Shown here: positions 26,932 through 37,200 of the stretch, in pieces
Layout: every line of letters starts with the position of its first letter
Position numbering within the stretch: the stretch's first letter is position 1
DNA from: an uncultured Bizionia sp.
GTDB taxonomy: Bacteria; Bacteroidota; Bacteroidia; Flavobacteriales; Flavobacteriaceae
Assembly: GCA_947496215.1 (NCBI GenBank)
Contig: CANMCF010000016.1
Span: 44,854-108,853 of the forward strand
Reading direction: 5' to 3'
DNA length: 64,000 nt
Program-made: the position numbers and the translations under genes
The notes under the pieces: model-generated
Databases searched by the model: none
Told to the model about the DNA's origin: nothing
What the model saw: the letters and a program-made list of their open reading frames with translations, nothing else

Positions 26932-27188
26932 TACTTTCCCCATTTTATTTTATTCCAAGCGCGTTCATGAAAGAAATACAATACTAGTTTGGATACCAAT
27001 TCTACAAACCCTATCGAGAAAGCCAATGCCAAAGTTCCTGTTATCAAATAGGAAATCACAATGGTATCTATTGTTCCTACGACTCTCCAACTAATTGTCT
27101 TAACCAAGCTTCTTTTCAGTTTTTCTTCTGAAACATTCTCTTTGACTTCTATATCTCTTTCCACTTCTAACGCAGTGTTCATAATCAT
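26931..27188 (-). CDS. DUF2061 membrane protein
   Basis: 85 residues. The DUF2061 pattern is clear: SLVKTISWRVVGTIDTIVISYLITGTLAL followed by a second hydrophobic segment and FFHERAWNKIKWG, split here by its two transmembrane helices. These small inner-membrane proteins often accompany sulfate-assimilation genes in Bacteroidota; their function is unknown. It is the first gene after the putative cys promoter. Its stop overlaps the cysH start by one base. Confidence 0.88.
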   Translation of the reverse strand: MIMNTALEVERDIEVKENVSEEKLKRSLVKTISWRVVGTIDTIVISYLITGTLALAFSIGFVELVSKLVLYFFHERAWNKIKWGK

Positions 27189-27210
27189 AAATATTTTTAA
27201 ACCCTATAAT

Positions 27211-27275
27211 TCCTATCAATTTACTAGGATAATAGTGCAAACATATAAATTAAACTTTAATAAACCAAAATGGTT
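27211..27275 (-). promoter_or_regulatory. Putative cys operon promoter with two operator-like palindromes
   Basis: On the minus strand the -33 element TTG (27266-27268) is followed after 20 bases by TATGTTTG (27238-27245), a perfect TAnnTTTG -7 box. The perfect palindrome AACCA-AAA-TGGTT (27263-27275) covers the -33 element. A second dyad, TCCTA (27211-27215) and TAGGA (27225-27229) separated by nine bases, lies just after the predicted start of transcription. Both are positioned for repression, and the adjacent Rrf2-family gene is the obvious candidate regulator. Confidence 0.65.
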
Positions 27276-27301
27276 AATTGAAAATGTGTGTTATTTTTTT
27301 G

Positions 27302-27712
27302 TTATTGAGATAAATCCGCCAAAGTAGTATTCCTGAAAATCTCCAATGAGCTGTCACGTACTTGGGCCATCAAGCCATGAACGGCACATGCATTTTCATC
27401 TGGGCAATCATCACATCTTTCATAAAAATTCAAACTTACACAGGGCACCATTGCTATTGGGCCTTCCAAGACCCGCATTACATTGGCCATATTTATGTCT
27501 TTTGGGTCTTTAAGCAAGTAGTATCCTCCTCCTTTGCCTTTTTTGGATCCCAAAACTCCATTTTTTCGAAGTGTCAATAAAATGCTCTCTAAAAATTTAA
27601 GTGAAATACTTTCCTCATTAGAGATGGTAGCAATTTGTACAGGAGTCCTATCTTTTTGTTTTGCCAAATATACAATGGCCTTAATTCCGTATTTTGTTTT
27701 CTTTGAAAGCAT
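27302..27712 (-). CDS. Rrf2-family transcriptional regulator
   Basis: 136 residues. N-terminal winged helix (MLSKKTKYGIKAIVYLA, with the recognition region IATISNEESISLKFLESILLTL and wing KGKGGGYYL). The C-terminal part has four closely spaced Cys (VPCVSLNFYERCDDCPDENAC), resembling the Fe-S binding loop of IscR-type members, although spacing differs. It may sense Fe-S status, cysteine or O-acetylserine, as CymR and IscR relatives do; which one is not decided by sequence. It lies just upstream of the putative cys promoter and is probably its regulator. Confidence 0.9.
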   Translation of the reverse strand: MLSKKTKYGIKAIVYLAKQKDRTPVQIATISNEESISLKFLESILLTLRKNGVLGSKKGKGGGYYLLKDPKDINMANVMRVLEGPIAMVPCVSLNFYERCDDCPDENACAVHGLMAQVRDSSLEIFRNTTLADLSQ

Positions 27713-27744
27713 AAGACAAATTTAGTGTTTTTTTTAAAAACGGA

Positions 27745-28698
27745 TTAAAAAACTTCTGATGCTATGGCTTTTATGTTGTCACTTTTACCCATAGAATAAT
27801 AATGCAGTACAGGAACACCAGCTTCTTGAAGCTCCTTGGATTGCTTAATCGCCCACTCTACACCAACTTGTCTTACCTCTTTGTTGCTACTACAATTTTC
27901 CACCGCACCGATGAGATCTTCTGGCAAATCTATTTTAAAGACTTGTGGCAACAATTGTAGGTGCCTCTTTACGGCTATGGGTTTTATTCCAGGAATAATT
28001 GGCACATTGATTCCTATGTTCTTTGCTGCTTCAACAAAATCGAAATACCTCTTGTTATCAAAAAACATTTGGGTTACAACGTAATCCGCTCCTGCATCTA
28101 CCTTCTCCTTCAGTCTTTTCAAATCGGTTTGCAATGAAGGGGCTTCCAGGTGCTTTTCTGGATAACCTGCAACTCCTATGCAAAAATCCGATTTATAGTC
28201 GGCTTCTACCACATCGTGCAAATATTTCCCAGTGTTGAGACTCTGTATTTGCGATACCAATTCCTTCGCATACAAATGTCCTCCATTTGCAGCTTCAAAA
28301 TACTTTTGGTGCTTCATTGCATCTCCTCTCAACGCCATTACATTGTTGATTCCCAAATAGTGACAATCCACCAACAAGTACTCTGTTTCCTCCTTTGTAA
28401 AACCTCCACACAGGACATGTGGTACCGTGTCCACCTCATATTTATGTTTTATTGCTGCACAAATGCCTACAGTTCCAGGACGCATTCTAGTTATCTTTCT
28501 ATCCAAAAGACCTTCTTTGTCAATGTACACGTATTCTTCACGAGATGTCGTAACATCTATGAAAGGTGGCTTGAATTCCATCAAAGGGTCTATGTTGTTG
28601 TAAAGTTCTTGAATATTCCTTCCTTTTTTTGGTGGAATAATTTCAAAAGAAAACAATGTCCTGCCATTTGCCTTTTCTATGTGTTCTGTTACTTTCAT
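27745..28698 (-). CDS. metF: 5,10-Methylenetetrahydrofolate reductase
   Basis: 317 residues, a FAD TIM barrel. Motifs: FSFEIIPPKKGRN with the catalytic Glu, the VMALRGD loop, and VTQMFFDNKRYFDF. It makes 5-methyl-THF, the methyl donor to the MetH proteins encoded just upstream in the same direction. The Rrf2 gene starts 32 bases downstream of its stop. Length and start are standard. Confidence 0.96.
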   Translation of the reverse strand: MKVTEHIEKANGRTLFSFEIIPPKKGRNIQELYNNIDPLMEFKPPFIDVTTSREEYVYIDKEGLLDRKITRMRPGTVGICAAIKHKYEVDTVPHVLCGGFTKEETEYLLVDCHYLGINNVMALRGDAMKHQKYFEAANGGHLYAKELVSQIQSLNTGKYLHDVVEADYKSDFCIGVAGYPEKHLEAPSLQTDLKRLKEKVDAGADYVVTQMFFDNKRYFDFVEAAKNIGINVPIIPGIKPIAVKRHLQLLPQVFKIDLPEDLIGAVENCSSNKEVRQVGVEWAIKQSKELQEAGVPVLHYYSMGKSDNIKAIASEVF

Positions 28699-28804
28699 AA
28701 TACTTATTTCCTTCTCAATCGTATGTTTTTAATAGTATGTTTTTGTCTCTTCTAGCCCCTTTGTCGTTTCTGATTGATTTCTCTCTAAAGAGGTTAGAAA
28801 TTGG

Positions 28805-29056
28805 TTATCCAACATATTTTCCCAACCTCTTTTCCAATGATTGAAAACTACCTTCGTATTCCCAATAAATCCATCTTCCATCAATATAATCCGTTAACAC
28901 GAACTTCTCTCCAATGGATTTAATCCTATTTATCGCAACCCATTTTTCAGAATATTCATTTACAATGACATCTTCTGCTATTTCTTTGTTGCTCTCATCA
29001 AAGCCGTGAACTATGATATGGCTCCCTAACTTTAACTTTATAAATCCATCATTCAT
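28805..29056 (-). CDS. Small conserved-looking hypothetical protein between metH and metF
   Basis: 83 residues, soluble, no signal peptide or Cys. Begins MNDGFIKLKLGSHIIVHGFDE; predicted mostly beta, with an aromatic patch YIDGRWIYWEYEGSF. Not recognised. It starts 11 bases after the stop of metH and is followed by about 106 bases before metF, so it is embedded in the methionine gene run. Its acidic-basic composition and position suggest a real gene. Function unknown. Confidence 0.6.
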   Translation of the reverse strand: MNDGFIKLKLGSHIIVHGFDESNKEIAEDVIVNEYSEKWVAINRIKSIGEKFVLTDYIDGRWIYWEYEGSFQSLEKRLGKYVG

Positions 29057-29067
29057 GGTATTCTTGT

Positions 29068-31752
29068 TTATTCAGCCAAATTCGGATTTAGCCATTTTTT
29101 TGCCTCGGCTTCTGTTATTCTTCTACGCTTCGCATAATCTTTCAATTGATCTTCTTTGATTTTTCCAAGACCAAAATACTTTGCTTCCTTGTTTCCAAAA
29201 TAATATCCACTTACACTGGCTGCTGGCCACATTGCCAAACTTTCGGTTAGCTGCACTCCTATCTCATCTTCAACTTTCAGCACTTCCCATATCGTTTTCT
29301 TTTCCAAGTGATCAGGACAAGCTGGATAACCTGGTGCTGGTCTTACGCCTTTGTATTCTTCCTTGATCAATTCTTGATTGGTGAGCTTTTCCCCTTTGGA
29401 ATAGCCCCAATGTTCTGTCCTTACTTCCTTATGCAAATACTCTGCAAAGGCTTCTGCCAAACGATCTGCCAAGGCCTTTATCATAATGGAATTGTAATCA
29501 TCGTTATCAGCCTCGAAGGCTTCTGCCAATTCTTTTGTACCAAATCCTGTAGTTACACAAAAACACCCTATGTAATCCTGTTTTCCAGAAGCTTTGGGAG
29601 CAACGAAATCTGCTAGCGCAAAACTAGGCACGCCTTCTCTTTTCTTCAATTGCTGACGAAGTGTTATAAACGTGTTTTCCAGCTCTCCATTCTCTTTGTA
29701 TATTTCTATGTCATCATCATTTGTCGAGTTGGCTGGAAACAATCCAAAAATGGCTTTGGCCTTCAACAACTTTTCATCAAATACACGTTTCAACAATTTT
29801 TGAGCATCAGCAAACAATTCTGTGGCTTGCATACCAACAACCTCATCTGTCAAGATGTTCGGATATTTGCCGTGTAAGTCCCAGCTTCTAAAAAATGGAG
29901 ACCAATCTATGTACTCTTCAAGCACGCGAATATCAAACTTTTGAATGGTTTGTATCCCCAATTGCTTGGGTTTTATTATCTCTGATGTACTCCAATCTAT
30001 TTTGAATTTTCTATTTCTGGCTTCTCCTATTGAAACATAGGATTTGGTTTTTCCTCGTTTTAGAAATTTCTCTCGAAACTCATCATAATCCTTCTTCAAT
30101 TTGGCGACATAGAGATTGGTTGTTTTCTTATTCAACAAATCTCCGACTACGGTAACCGCCCTTGAAGCATCGTTTACATGTACGACGGCATTCTTGTATT
30201 GTGGATCTATCTTGATGGCCGTATGAGCCTTTGATGTGGTCGCTCCTCCTATCAATAGTGGTACGGAAAAATTCTCTCGTTCCATTTCCTTGGCCAAGTA
30301 CACCATTTCATCCAACGAAGGGGTTATCAATCCGCTCAATCCAATGATATCCACATTCTCCTTTATGGCAGTTTCAATTATTTTCTCTGGAGGCACCATT
30401 ACTCCCATGTCCACAATCTCATAATTATTGCATCCCAAGACAACACTCACGATGTTTTTTCCTATGTCATGTACATCTCCTTTTACCGTTGCCATCAAAA
30501 CTTTGCCCAAGGCTTGTTGCTTTTCTCCCTTTTCAGCTTCTATGTATGGGTTTAAATAGGCCACAGCCTTTTTCATCACTCTGGCAGACTTTACCACTTG
30601 TGGCAAAAACATCTTCCCACTTCCGAACAAGTCTCCAACTACATTCATCCCAGTCATCAAATGCCCTTCTATCACATGAAGCGGTCGCTCTACTCCTTTA
30701 CGGGCTTCTTCTGCATCCTCCACTATAAAGGCATCGATTCCCTTTACCAATGAATGTGTTATCCTTTCTTGCAATGGCAATGTTCTCCATTCCAATACTT
30801 TTCCTTCATCCTCTTTCACCTTGCCCTTTACCGTCTCCGCAAAATCCAACAACCGTTCCGTGGCATCATCTCTTCTATCGAGGACCACATCTTCTATGTG
30901 TTCCAACAAATCCTTTGGAATGTCATCGTATACTTCCAACATCGTCGGGTTTACGATACCTATGTTCATTCCTGCTTGAATCGCATAGTATAGGAATACG
31001 GAATGCATGGCTTCTCTTACCGTATTGTTTCCTCTAAATGAAAAGGAGACATTGCTAACACCTCCGCTGACGCTTACGTGTGGCAAGTTTTGACGAACCC
31101 AACGTGTGGCTTCTATGAAATCTATGGCATTTTTTCTATGTTCTTCCATTCCTGTAGCTACAGGAAAGATGTTTAAATCGAATATGATGTCTTCTGCTTT
31201 GAAGCCTACTTTATCAACTAAAACCCTATAGGAACGCTCTGCAATTTCTATTCTTCTTTCGTAGTTGTCCGCTTGTCCGACTTCATCAAAAGCCATTACA
31301 ATTACAGCTGCACCATATCGCTTTACTTGTGTAGCTTCCCAAATGAACTTATCTTCTCCTTCTTTTAAACTTATTGAATTCACGACACACTTCCCTTGTA
31401 CGACTTGTAATCCAGCTTCGATGATTTCCCATTTGGAACTATCTATCATTATTGGTACTCGACAAATGTCCGGTTCGGCTGCAATTAGATTCAAAAAACG
31501 AACCATTGCCTCCTTGCCATCAATCAATCCATCGTCCATATTGATGTCGATAATTTGGGCACCTCCTTCTACCTGATCTCTCGCTATCGCCAAAGCCTCA
31601 TCGAACTTCTCTTCTTTCACCAGCCGTAAAAACTTACGTGATCCTGCTACATTGGTACGTTCACCTACATTGGTAAAATTACTGTCCGGTGTAATAATCA
31701 AAGGTTCTAAACCTGATAGTTTCAAATATCTAACTTGCTCTTTACTCATCAT
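29068..31752 (-). CDS. metH: Methionine synthase, C-terminal three domains (split MetH)
   Basis: 894 residues lacking the homocysteine-binding domain. Domains in order: pterin-binding (about 10-290, starting [16 protein letters not shown]), cobalamin cap and binding domain (about 330-560) with the axial ligand His428 in [10 protein letters not shown] plus GLSGLITPS and GGATTS, and the reactivation domain (about 600-894) with the SAM-binding [12 protein letters not shown]. It transfers the methyl of 5-methyl-THF through cobalamin to homocysteine held by the separate protein at 32026-33030. ATGA overlap with the ABM gene. Confidence 0.96.
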   Translation of the reverse strand: MMSKEQVRYLKLSGLEPLIITPDSNFTNVGERTNVAGSRKFLRLVKEEKFDEALAIARDQVEGGAQIIDINMDDGLIDGKEAMVRFLNLIAAEPDICRVPIMIDSSKWEIIEAGLQVVQGKCVVNSISLKEGEDKFIWEATQVKRYGAAVIVMAFDEVGQADNYERRIEIAERSYRVLVDKVGFKAEDIIFDLNIFPVATGMEEHRKNAIDFIEATRWVRQNLPHVSVSGGVSNVSFSFRGNNTVREAMHSVFLYYAIQAGMNIGIVNPTMLEVYDDIPKDLLEHIEDVVLDRRDDATERLLDFAETVKGKVKEDEGKVLEWRTLPLQERITHSLVKGIDAFIVEDAEEARKGVERPLHVIEGHLMTGMNVVGDLFGSGKMFLPQVVKSARVMKKAVAYLNPYIEAEKGEKQQALGKVLMATVKGDVHDIGKNIVSVVLGCNNYEIVDMGVMVPPEKIIETAIKENVDIIGLSGLITPSLDEMVYLAKEMERENFSVPLLIGGATTSKAHTAIKIDPQYKNAVVHVNDASRAVTVVGDLLNKKTTNLYVAKLKKDYDEFREKFLKRGKTKSYVSIGEARNRKFKIDWSTSEIIKPKQLGIQTIQKFDIRVLEEYIDWSPFFRSWDLHGKYPNILTDEVVGMQATELFADAQKLLKRVFDEKLLKAKAIFGLFPANSTNDDDIEIYKENGELENTFITLRQQLKKREGVPSFALADFVAPKASGKQDYIGCFCVTTGFGTKELAEAFEADNDDYNSIMIKALADRLAEAFAEYLHKEVRTEHWGYSKGEKLTNQELIKEEYKGVRPAPGYPACPDHLEKKTIWEVLKVEDEIGVQLTESLAMWPAASVSGYYFGNKEAKYFGLGKIKEDQLKDYAKRRRITEAEAKKWLNPNLAE

Positions 31753-32029
31753 CTATAATGTTCTACTATTGGAAAAGGTTCATAAAAATGATGTAACAAT
31801 CTTTTCCACTCTTGGTATTCCTCAGACTTTCTAAAACCAACTTCATGGTCTTCGATAGTTTCCCAGTTCACCAACAATATGTATTTGTCTTCTTGTTCCA
31901 TACATTTCTTCAAATCGTGAGAAATATATCCCTTCATTGATGATATGATTGTTTTTGCTTGGTCAAAAGCCTGTTCAAATTCTTCAGCCCCCCTTTCTTT
32001 ATGTTTAAAATTGCTACTTCCAATATCAC
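31749..32029 (-). pseudogene. ABM-domain protein, apparent 1-base frameshift
   Basis: The conserved N-terminus of this family ([12 protein letters not shown]) is encoded from GTG 32029, which overlaps the stop of the homocysteine methyltransferase gene as GTGA. After a run of six G (complement of 31988-31993) the family sequence continues in another frame: AEEFEQAFDQAKTIISSM through [20 protein letters not shown] to the stop at 31749. One extra G would restore a 93-residue antibiotic-biosynthesis-monooxygenase domain protein. The existing frame from GTG 32036 gives an abnormal N-terminus. Either a sequencing error in a homopolymer or a real frameshift. These are small dimeric alpha/beta proteins of unclear role here. 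Confidence 0.75.
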
Positions 32030-33030
32030 AATGCACCCGTATTTATCTTTCTAGGAGAGTATTTTGCTGCCAAAGTTACAATTGCCGATATATGTTCTGG
32101 CGTAGTACCGCAACAACCCCCTATTATGTTTATCAAATCCTTTTTTAGATATTCTTCAATTTGATCCGCCATTTCCTCTGCACTTTCATCATACTCTCCA
32201 AAGGCATTTGGCAAGCCTGCATTTGGGTGTGCAGAGATGGCAAAATCCGTTTTGGATGCTATGGCTTCCAAGTGCGGCTGCAATAGATTGGCTCCCAAAG
32301 CACAATTGAACCCAACAGATAGCAGAGGAATATGAGATATCGATATCAAAAAGGCTTCTGCTGTTTGCCCTGACAGTGTTCTTCCACTTGCATCTGTAAT
32401 CGTACCACTCAACATGATCGGCACATCTATTTTTCGTTCTTCTTTCACTTCTTCTATGGCAAACAAGGCTGCCTTGGCATTAAGTGTATCGAAAACCGTT
32501 TCCACCAACAGGATGTCTGCCCCTCCATCCAACAAAGCCTCTACTTGTAGCTTATAGGCTATACGCAGTTCATCGAAAGAAACAGCTCTAAAACCAGGGT
32601 CATTGACATCCGGAGACATACTTGCCGTCCTATTTGTCGGCCCTATGCTTCCAGCCACAAAACGAGGTTTTTCTGGATTTTGTTTCGTAAACTCGTCCGC
32701 CACTCGTTTTGCAATCTTAGCCGATTCAAAATTCAATTCGTACACCAAACCTTCCATATTGTAATCTGCCATCGCTATGGTCGTGCCAGAAAACGTATTG
32801 GTTTCGACAATATCTGCTCCTGCTTGAAAATATTTCTTATGTATTTCGGCTATCGCTTCAGGCTGAGTCAATGACAACAAGTCGTTGTTACCTTGCAACG
32901 AAGATGGATAATCTTTAAAACGTTCTCCACGAAAATCCTCTTCGGAGAAATCGTACTGCTGCAACATCGTTCCCATTGCTCCATCGAGAATCAATATTCG
33001 CTTTTCTATTTCTTCTTTTATGTTACCCAT
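32026..33030 (-). CDS. metH: Homocysteine methyltransferase domain of split MetH
   Basis: 334 residues, the N-terminal module of cobalamin-dependent methionine synthase as a separate protein. It begins [20 protein letters not shown]. Zinc-binding Cys are in VGFNCALGA and [10 protein letters not shown]. It binds and activates homocysteine and must work in trans with the larger MetH protein encoded downstream. The ABM gene lies between the halves with overlaps at both ends, which suggests coordinated translation of the three. Confidence 0.95.
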   Translation of the reverse strand: MGNIKEEIEKRILILDGAMGTMLQQYDFSEEDFRGERFKDYPSSLQGNNDLLSLTQPEAIAEIHKKYFQAGADIVETNTFSGTTIAMADYNMEGLVYELNFESAKIAKRVADEFTKQNPEKPRFVAGSIGPTNRTASMSPDVNDPGFRAVSFDELRIAYKLQVEALLDGGADILLVETVFDTLNAKAALFAIEEVKEERKIDVPIMLSGTITDASGRTLSGQTAEAFLISISHIPLLSVGFNCALGANLLQPHLEAIASKTDFAISAHPNAGLPNAFGEYDESAEEMADQIEEYLKKDLINIIGGCCGTTPEHISAIVTLAAKYSPRKINTGAL

Positions 33031-33097
33031 ATTATTATATCCTATGACATTTTATTCCTTCAAAGACTTCTTATTCTTATTAGAACTTACTTCTTTC

Positions 33098-34267
33098 TTA
33101 ATTGCCCAAAGCTTGGTTTAAATCGCTAATGACATCTTCAACATTTTCCAAACCTACCGAAACTCTTACCAAACCGTCAAATATTCCTGTTTCCAATCTA
33201 TCGGCTTCGGACAATTTGCTATGTGTTGTAGATGCTGGGTGTGTTACGATTGTTCTTGTGTCTCCCAAATTGGCAGATAATGATGCAAGTTTAATTCTGT
33301 TTAAAAACTGTCTTCCTGCTTCTATTCCTCCCTTTACTTCGAAAGCAACGATGTTCCCACCGAGTTTCATTTGCTTTTTTGCGATTTCGTACTGCGGATG
33401 AGATTTTAAAAATGGATATTTCACCAAATTTACCTTATTGTGTTGTTCTAGGAACTGAGCAACTTTCAATGCATTATCACAATGCTTATCCACTCGAACT
33501 GCCAGCGTTTCCAAACTTTTGGACAACACCCACGCACTAAAGGGTGACATTGCTGGGCCTGTTATTCTTGAAAACAAATATATTTCATTTATCAAATCTG
33601 CTCGACCAACGGTAGCACCTCCTAACACACGCCCTTGACCATCTATTAGCTTTGTCGCCGAATGAATGACCAAATCAGCACCAAACTTAATGGGATTTTG
33701 TAGGTACGGTGTAGCGAAACAGTTGTCAATGATTAAAAGTAAGTTGTGCTTTTTTGCTACTCTCCCTAAATATTCCAAATCTAAAATATCCACAGCTGGG
33801 TTTGTCGGACTCTCTGCGTAGATTATTTTTGTGTTCGGTTGAATCAAGGTTTCTATGTCTTCGACATCTTCGACTTTAAAATAGCTTGTTGAAACATTCC
33901 ATTTGGGCAAAAATTTAGTAAATAATGTATGCGTTGAACCAAAGACACTTCTAGCAGATATTATATGGTCTCCGGAATTTAACAATGCGGCAAATGTTGA
34001 AAATACAGCAGACATTCCCGAAGCAAATGCAAAGCCACTTTCCGCTCCTTCCATCTTACATATTTTTTCTATGAACTCGGACGTATTCGGATTAGAATAT
34101 CGACTATATACATTACGTTCCTTTTCCTCGGCAAAGGATGCACGCATATCTTCGGCATCTTCAAACACATAACTCGACGTCAAATACAATGGAGTGGAAT
34201 GCTCAAGAAATTGCGTACGTTCTGTTTGTGTACGAATGGCTTCTGTTTCAAAATGATTAAGACTCAT
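33098..34267 (-). CDS. metZ: O-succinyl/O-acetylhomoserine sulfhydrylase (MetZ type)
   Basis: 389 residues, Cys/Met metabolism PLP enzyme. Landmarks: YSRYSNPNT, FASGMSAVFSTF, IDNCFATPYLQNP, the PLP Lys in HSATKLIDGQGRVLGG, and THPASTTHSKL. It replaces the acyl group of activated homoserine with sulfide to form homocysteine directly. With metY at 37785-39077 there are two sulfhydrylases in one cluster. Its start is 16 bases from the MetX-ThrA stop. Cystathionine synthase or lyase activity cannot be excluded from motifs alone. Confidence 0.88.
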   Translation of the reverse strand: MSLNHFETEAIRTQTERTQFLEHSTPLYLTSSYVFEDAEDMRASFAEEKERNVYSRYSNPNTSEFIEKICKMEGAESGFAFASGMSAVFSTFAALLNSGDHIISARSVFGSTHTLFTKFLPKWNVSTSYFKVEDVEDIETLIQPNTKIIYAESPTNPAVDILDLEYLGRVAKKHNLLLIIDNCFATPYLQNPIKFGADLVIHSATKLIDGQGRVLGGATVGRADLINEIYLFSRITGPAMSPFSAWVLSKSLETLAVRVDKHCDNALKVAQFLEQHNKVNLVKYPFLKSHPQYEIAKKQMKLGGNIVAFEVKGGIEAGRQFLNRIKLASLSANLGDTRTIVTHPASTTHSKLSEADRLETGIFDGLVRVSVGLENVEDVISDLNQALGN

Positions 34268-34283
34268 TTTTTATGTTTTTTTA

Positions 34284-37200
34284 TTAGTTGTTTTTTTCCG
34301 TTAAACGCAAGATATCACCAAAAACACCTCTCGCCGTCACTGATGCTCCTGCTCCTGCTCCTTGAATCACGATAGGGTTCTCTCCATAGCTTTCCGTATA
34401 TATTTCGAAAATGGAATCTGCTCCCTTTAAGGCACCCAACGGCGATTGCTCTGATACGGACACCAGTTTGACATCCAATTCGGCTCCATTTTCATCTGCT
34501 AGATTTCCGTGTAAATCCCCTATGTATCTTAACACGTGATTCTCTTTTTGCTCTTCCTTCTTCTTCTGAAAAACGGGATTCATCTCATCAAACTTCTTCA
34601 AGAATTCCGAGGTCTCGATATCCCTCAAACCTTCTGGGATTAAATTTTCGATGTTCACATCACCCAACTCATTATGCAAATCCAACTCCCTGGCAAGGAT
34701 CAATAGTTTTCTTGCGACATCGTTCCCGCTTAAATCCTCTCTTGGATTTGGCTCTGTGTATCCTTTGTCCAAGGCTTGCTTCAATACGCTTGAAAATGAC
34801 ACGTCATCGGCAGAAAATGTATTGAACAAGTAACTTAAGGACCCAGAGAACACTCCCCTTATACGGACGATGTTTTCCCCTGAAAGATGTAATAACTTAA
34901 TGGTATCTATCAATGGTAACCCTGCTCCAACATTGGTTTCATACAAATATGATTTTTGATGCTTTGCCAATGTCCCCCTTAATTCCTCATAGAACTTGAA
35001 ATCGATCGTGTTTGCTATCTTATTCGATGAAACCAAATCGAAGCCTTCTTCTACCAACCTTATGTAATTGGATACAAAGTCCAAACTCGATGTATTGTCT
35101 ATGGCTATCAAATTTTCCAAATGATTTGCTTTTGCAAATTCAAAAACATCATCGATCGTGTAATCTTCCCCTTGAGTTTCTAATGTTTTCTTCCAATTTC
35201 CATCAATCCCATTTTTACTGAGAAGTGCTTTTTTGGAATTGGCAATCGCAAAAACGTTGAGTTTGATCCCTTTTCTTTTTTCAATACCTTCAGCTGAAGT
35301 GATAATTTGATCGATCAAGGCACTTCCAACCAGGCCATGTCCAAAGACCGCCAGGTTTATCTTCCTTGAAATCCCAAATATCTCTCCATGAATTACATTC
35401 AATGCCTTGTGCAACTGTGTTTTTTTCACCACGATACTGACGTTTTCCCCTGTAATGGTATTGTTGAACAACAATGGTGTAATTTGATTTTTAATCAGAC
35501 CATTAAATGGTTTGTGAAACGTGCTCAACTCTTGACCTACTATTGATATCACCGAAACATCGTCGATTACACTTATTTTATTGATGTCTTGCGAATAGAA
35601 GTCATTTTCGAATTCTTGTTCTAAAGCTATCACAGCGTTGGAAGCTTTCCCTGCATCTATGACTAGACCAATTCCTCTTTCTGACGACCCTTGAGATATG
35701 ATGCTTACACTAATGTTTTGAGAGCTCAATGCCTTGAAAATCCTAGCGTCCACACCTACCTTCCCCAACAATCCACGTCCTTCGATATTTACCAATGCCA
35801 CGTTGTCCAAAACCGAAAGAGAACGAATGCCTTTCGAATCGTTTTGTGATGTAATTATTGTTCCTTTGTCATCTGGGTTGAATGTATTCAAGATACGCAA
35901 TGGAATGTTCTTTTCTATCAACGGAATGATCGTCTTAGCATGCAGAATCGTGGTTCCGAAGTTAGCCAATTCATTTGCTTCTGTAAATGAGAGTCTTTCG
36001 ATCTTCTTGGCATCTGGGACCAAGTCCGGATTTGCCGTGTATATTCCATTGACGTGGGTATAATTCTGCAATTCTTCCGCATCCAAATAGTTTGCCAACA
36101 ACGATGCCGTGTAGTTACTTCCATTTCTACCCAAAGTCGTTGTCTTGTTATCTTTGTTGGAGGCGATGAAACCTGTAACGATATTTACCGTCGTACCATT
36201 GTTCTGTTTGAAATAATCAATGACATTCTTTTTGGAAAGCGCATCAATAGGCTTGGCATTGCCATAGGTGTCATCAGTTTTTATGAGGGTTCTGGCATCT
36301 GTTGCCTTTGCATTTATATCTCTATCCCTCAACAGTGCTGAAATTAATTTCGCTGAAATCAATTCGCCTTGGGCCAAAACCTCATCCTTGATTCTTTGAC
36401 TATAGTCACCCAACAACTGGACACCTTCGAAAAGGCTATCCAATCTTGAAAACTCTTTGGACAAATCAGTATTAGCCAACATGTTTTGATAATTCTTGAA
36501 AGCTTCCAATTGTTCCTGATAGGATTCACTTTCCACGGCTTTATCTAAAATGGCTTCCAACTCATCTGTTGCCTTTCCTCTTGCAGATACCACTACAGCA
36601 ATGTTCTCCTCTGCTTTGACTTTATTTTCTATTATGGATATTACTCGGTCAAGACCCTCTCCATTTGCTAGAGATTTCCCTCCAAACTTTAATATTTTCA
36701 TTCTTTTTTCTTTTGTTTCAGGCTTGAAAATGCCTTCAATAATTTTTTCGAGTTGCTCGAATTCTATCAAAAAGGCATCGTGCCCATGAATAGAGTTTAT
36801 TTCACTATATGTAACATTAGGATGCGTCAACGCCAACTGCTTCTGTGTTTCTCGATTCTCTTCGGCAGTAAAGAACAAATCAGAATCCACTGCTACTATC
36901 GTTATTTTAGACTGAATGACATCCAAGATCTTTTCTGTATTTTCCCTTCCTTTCGTCACATCTATGGTACGCAACAGTTGGTTCATCAATTTATAGGCGG
37001 ACAATTGAAAACGTTCTTGTAATTTCTTGCCATGGTGCAACAACCAACTTTCCACATTGAACAGTTCCAATTCCTCATTCTTGGAACGCTTGAAACGTGA
37101 TTTGAATGATTCCGGTGTACGATAGCACAACATTGCATGCATTCTGGCATCGTGTACCGGGTTTTTGGAATTCACCAAAAATTGTTCTTGAATTTGACAA

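Noticed and set aside
32027..32036. GTG 32036 as the true start of the ABM gene
   Set aside because: It gives [12 protein letters not shown], unlike the family, whereas GTG 32029 in another frame gives the family N-terminus and overlaps the preceding stop.
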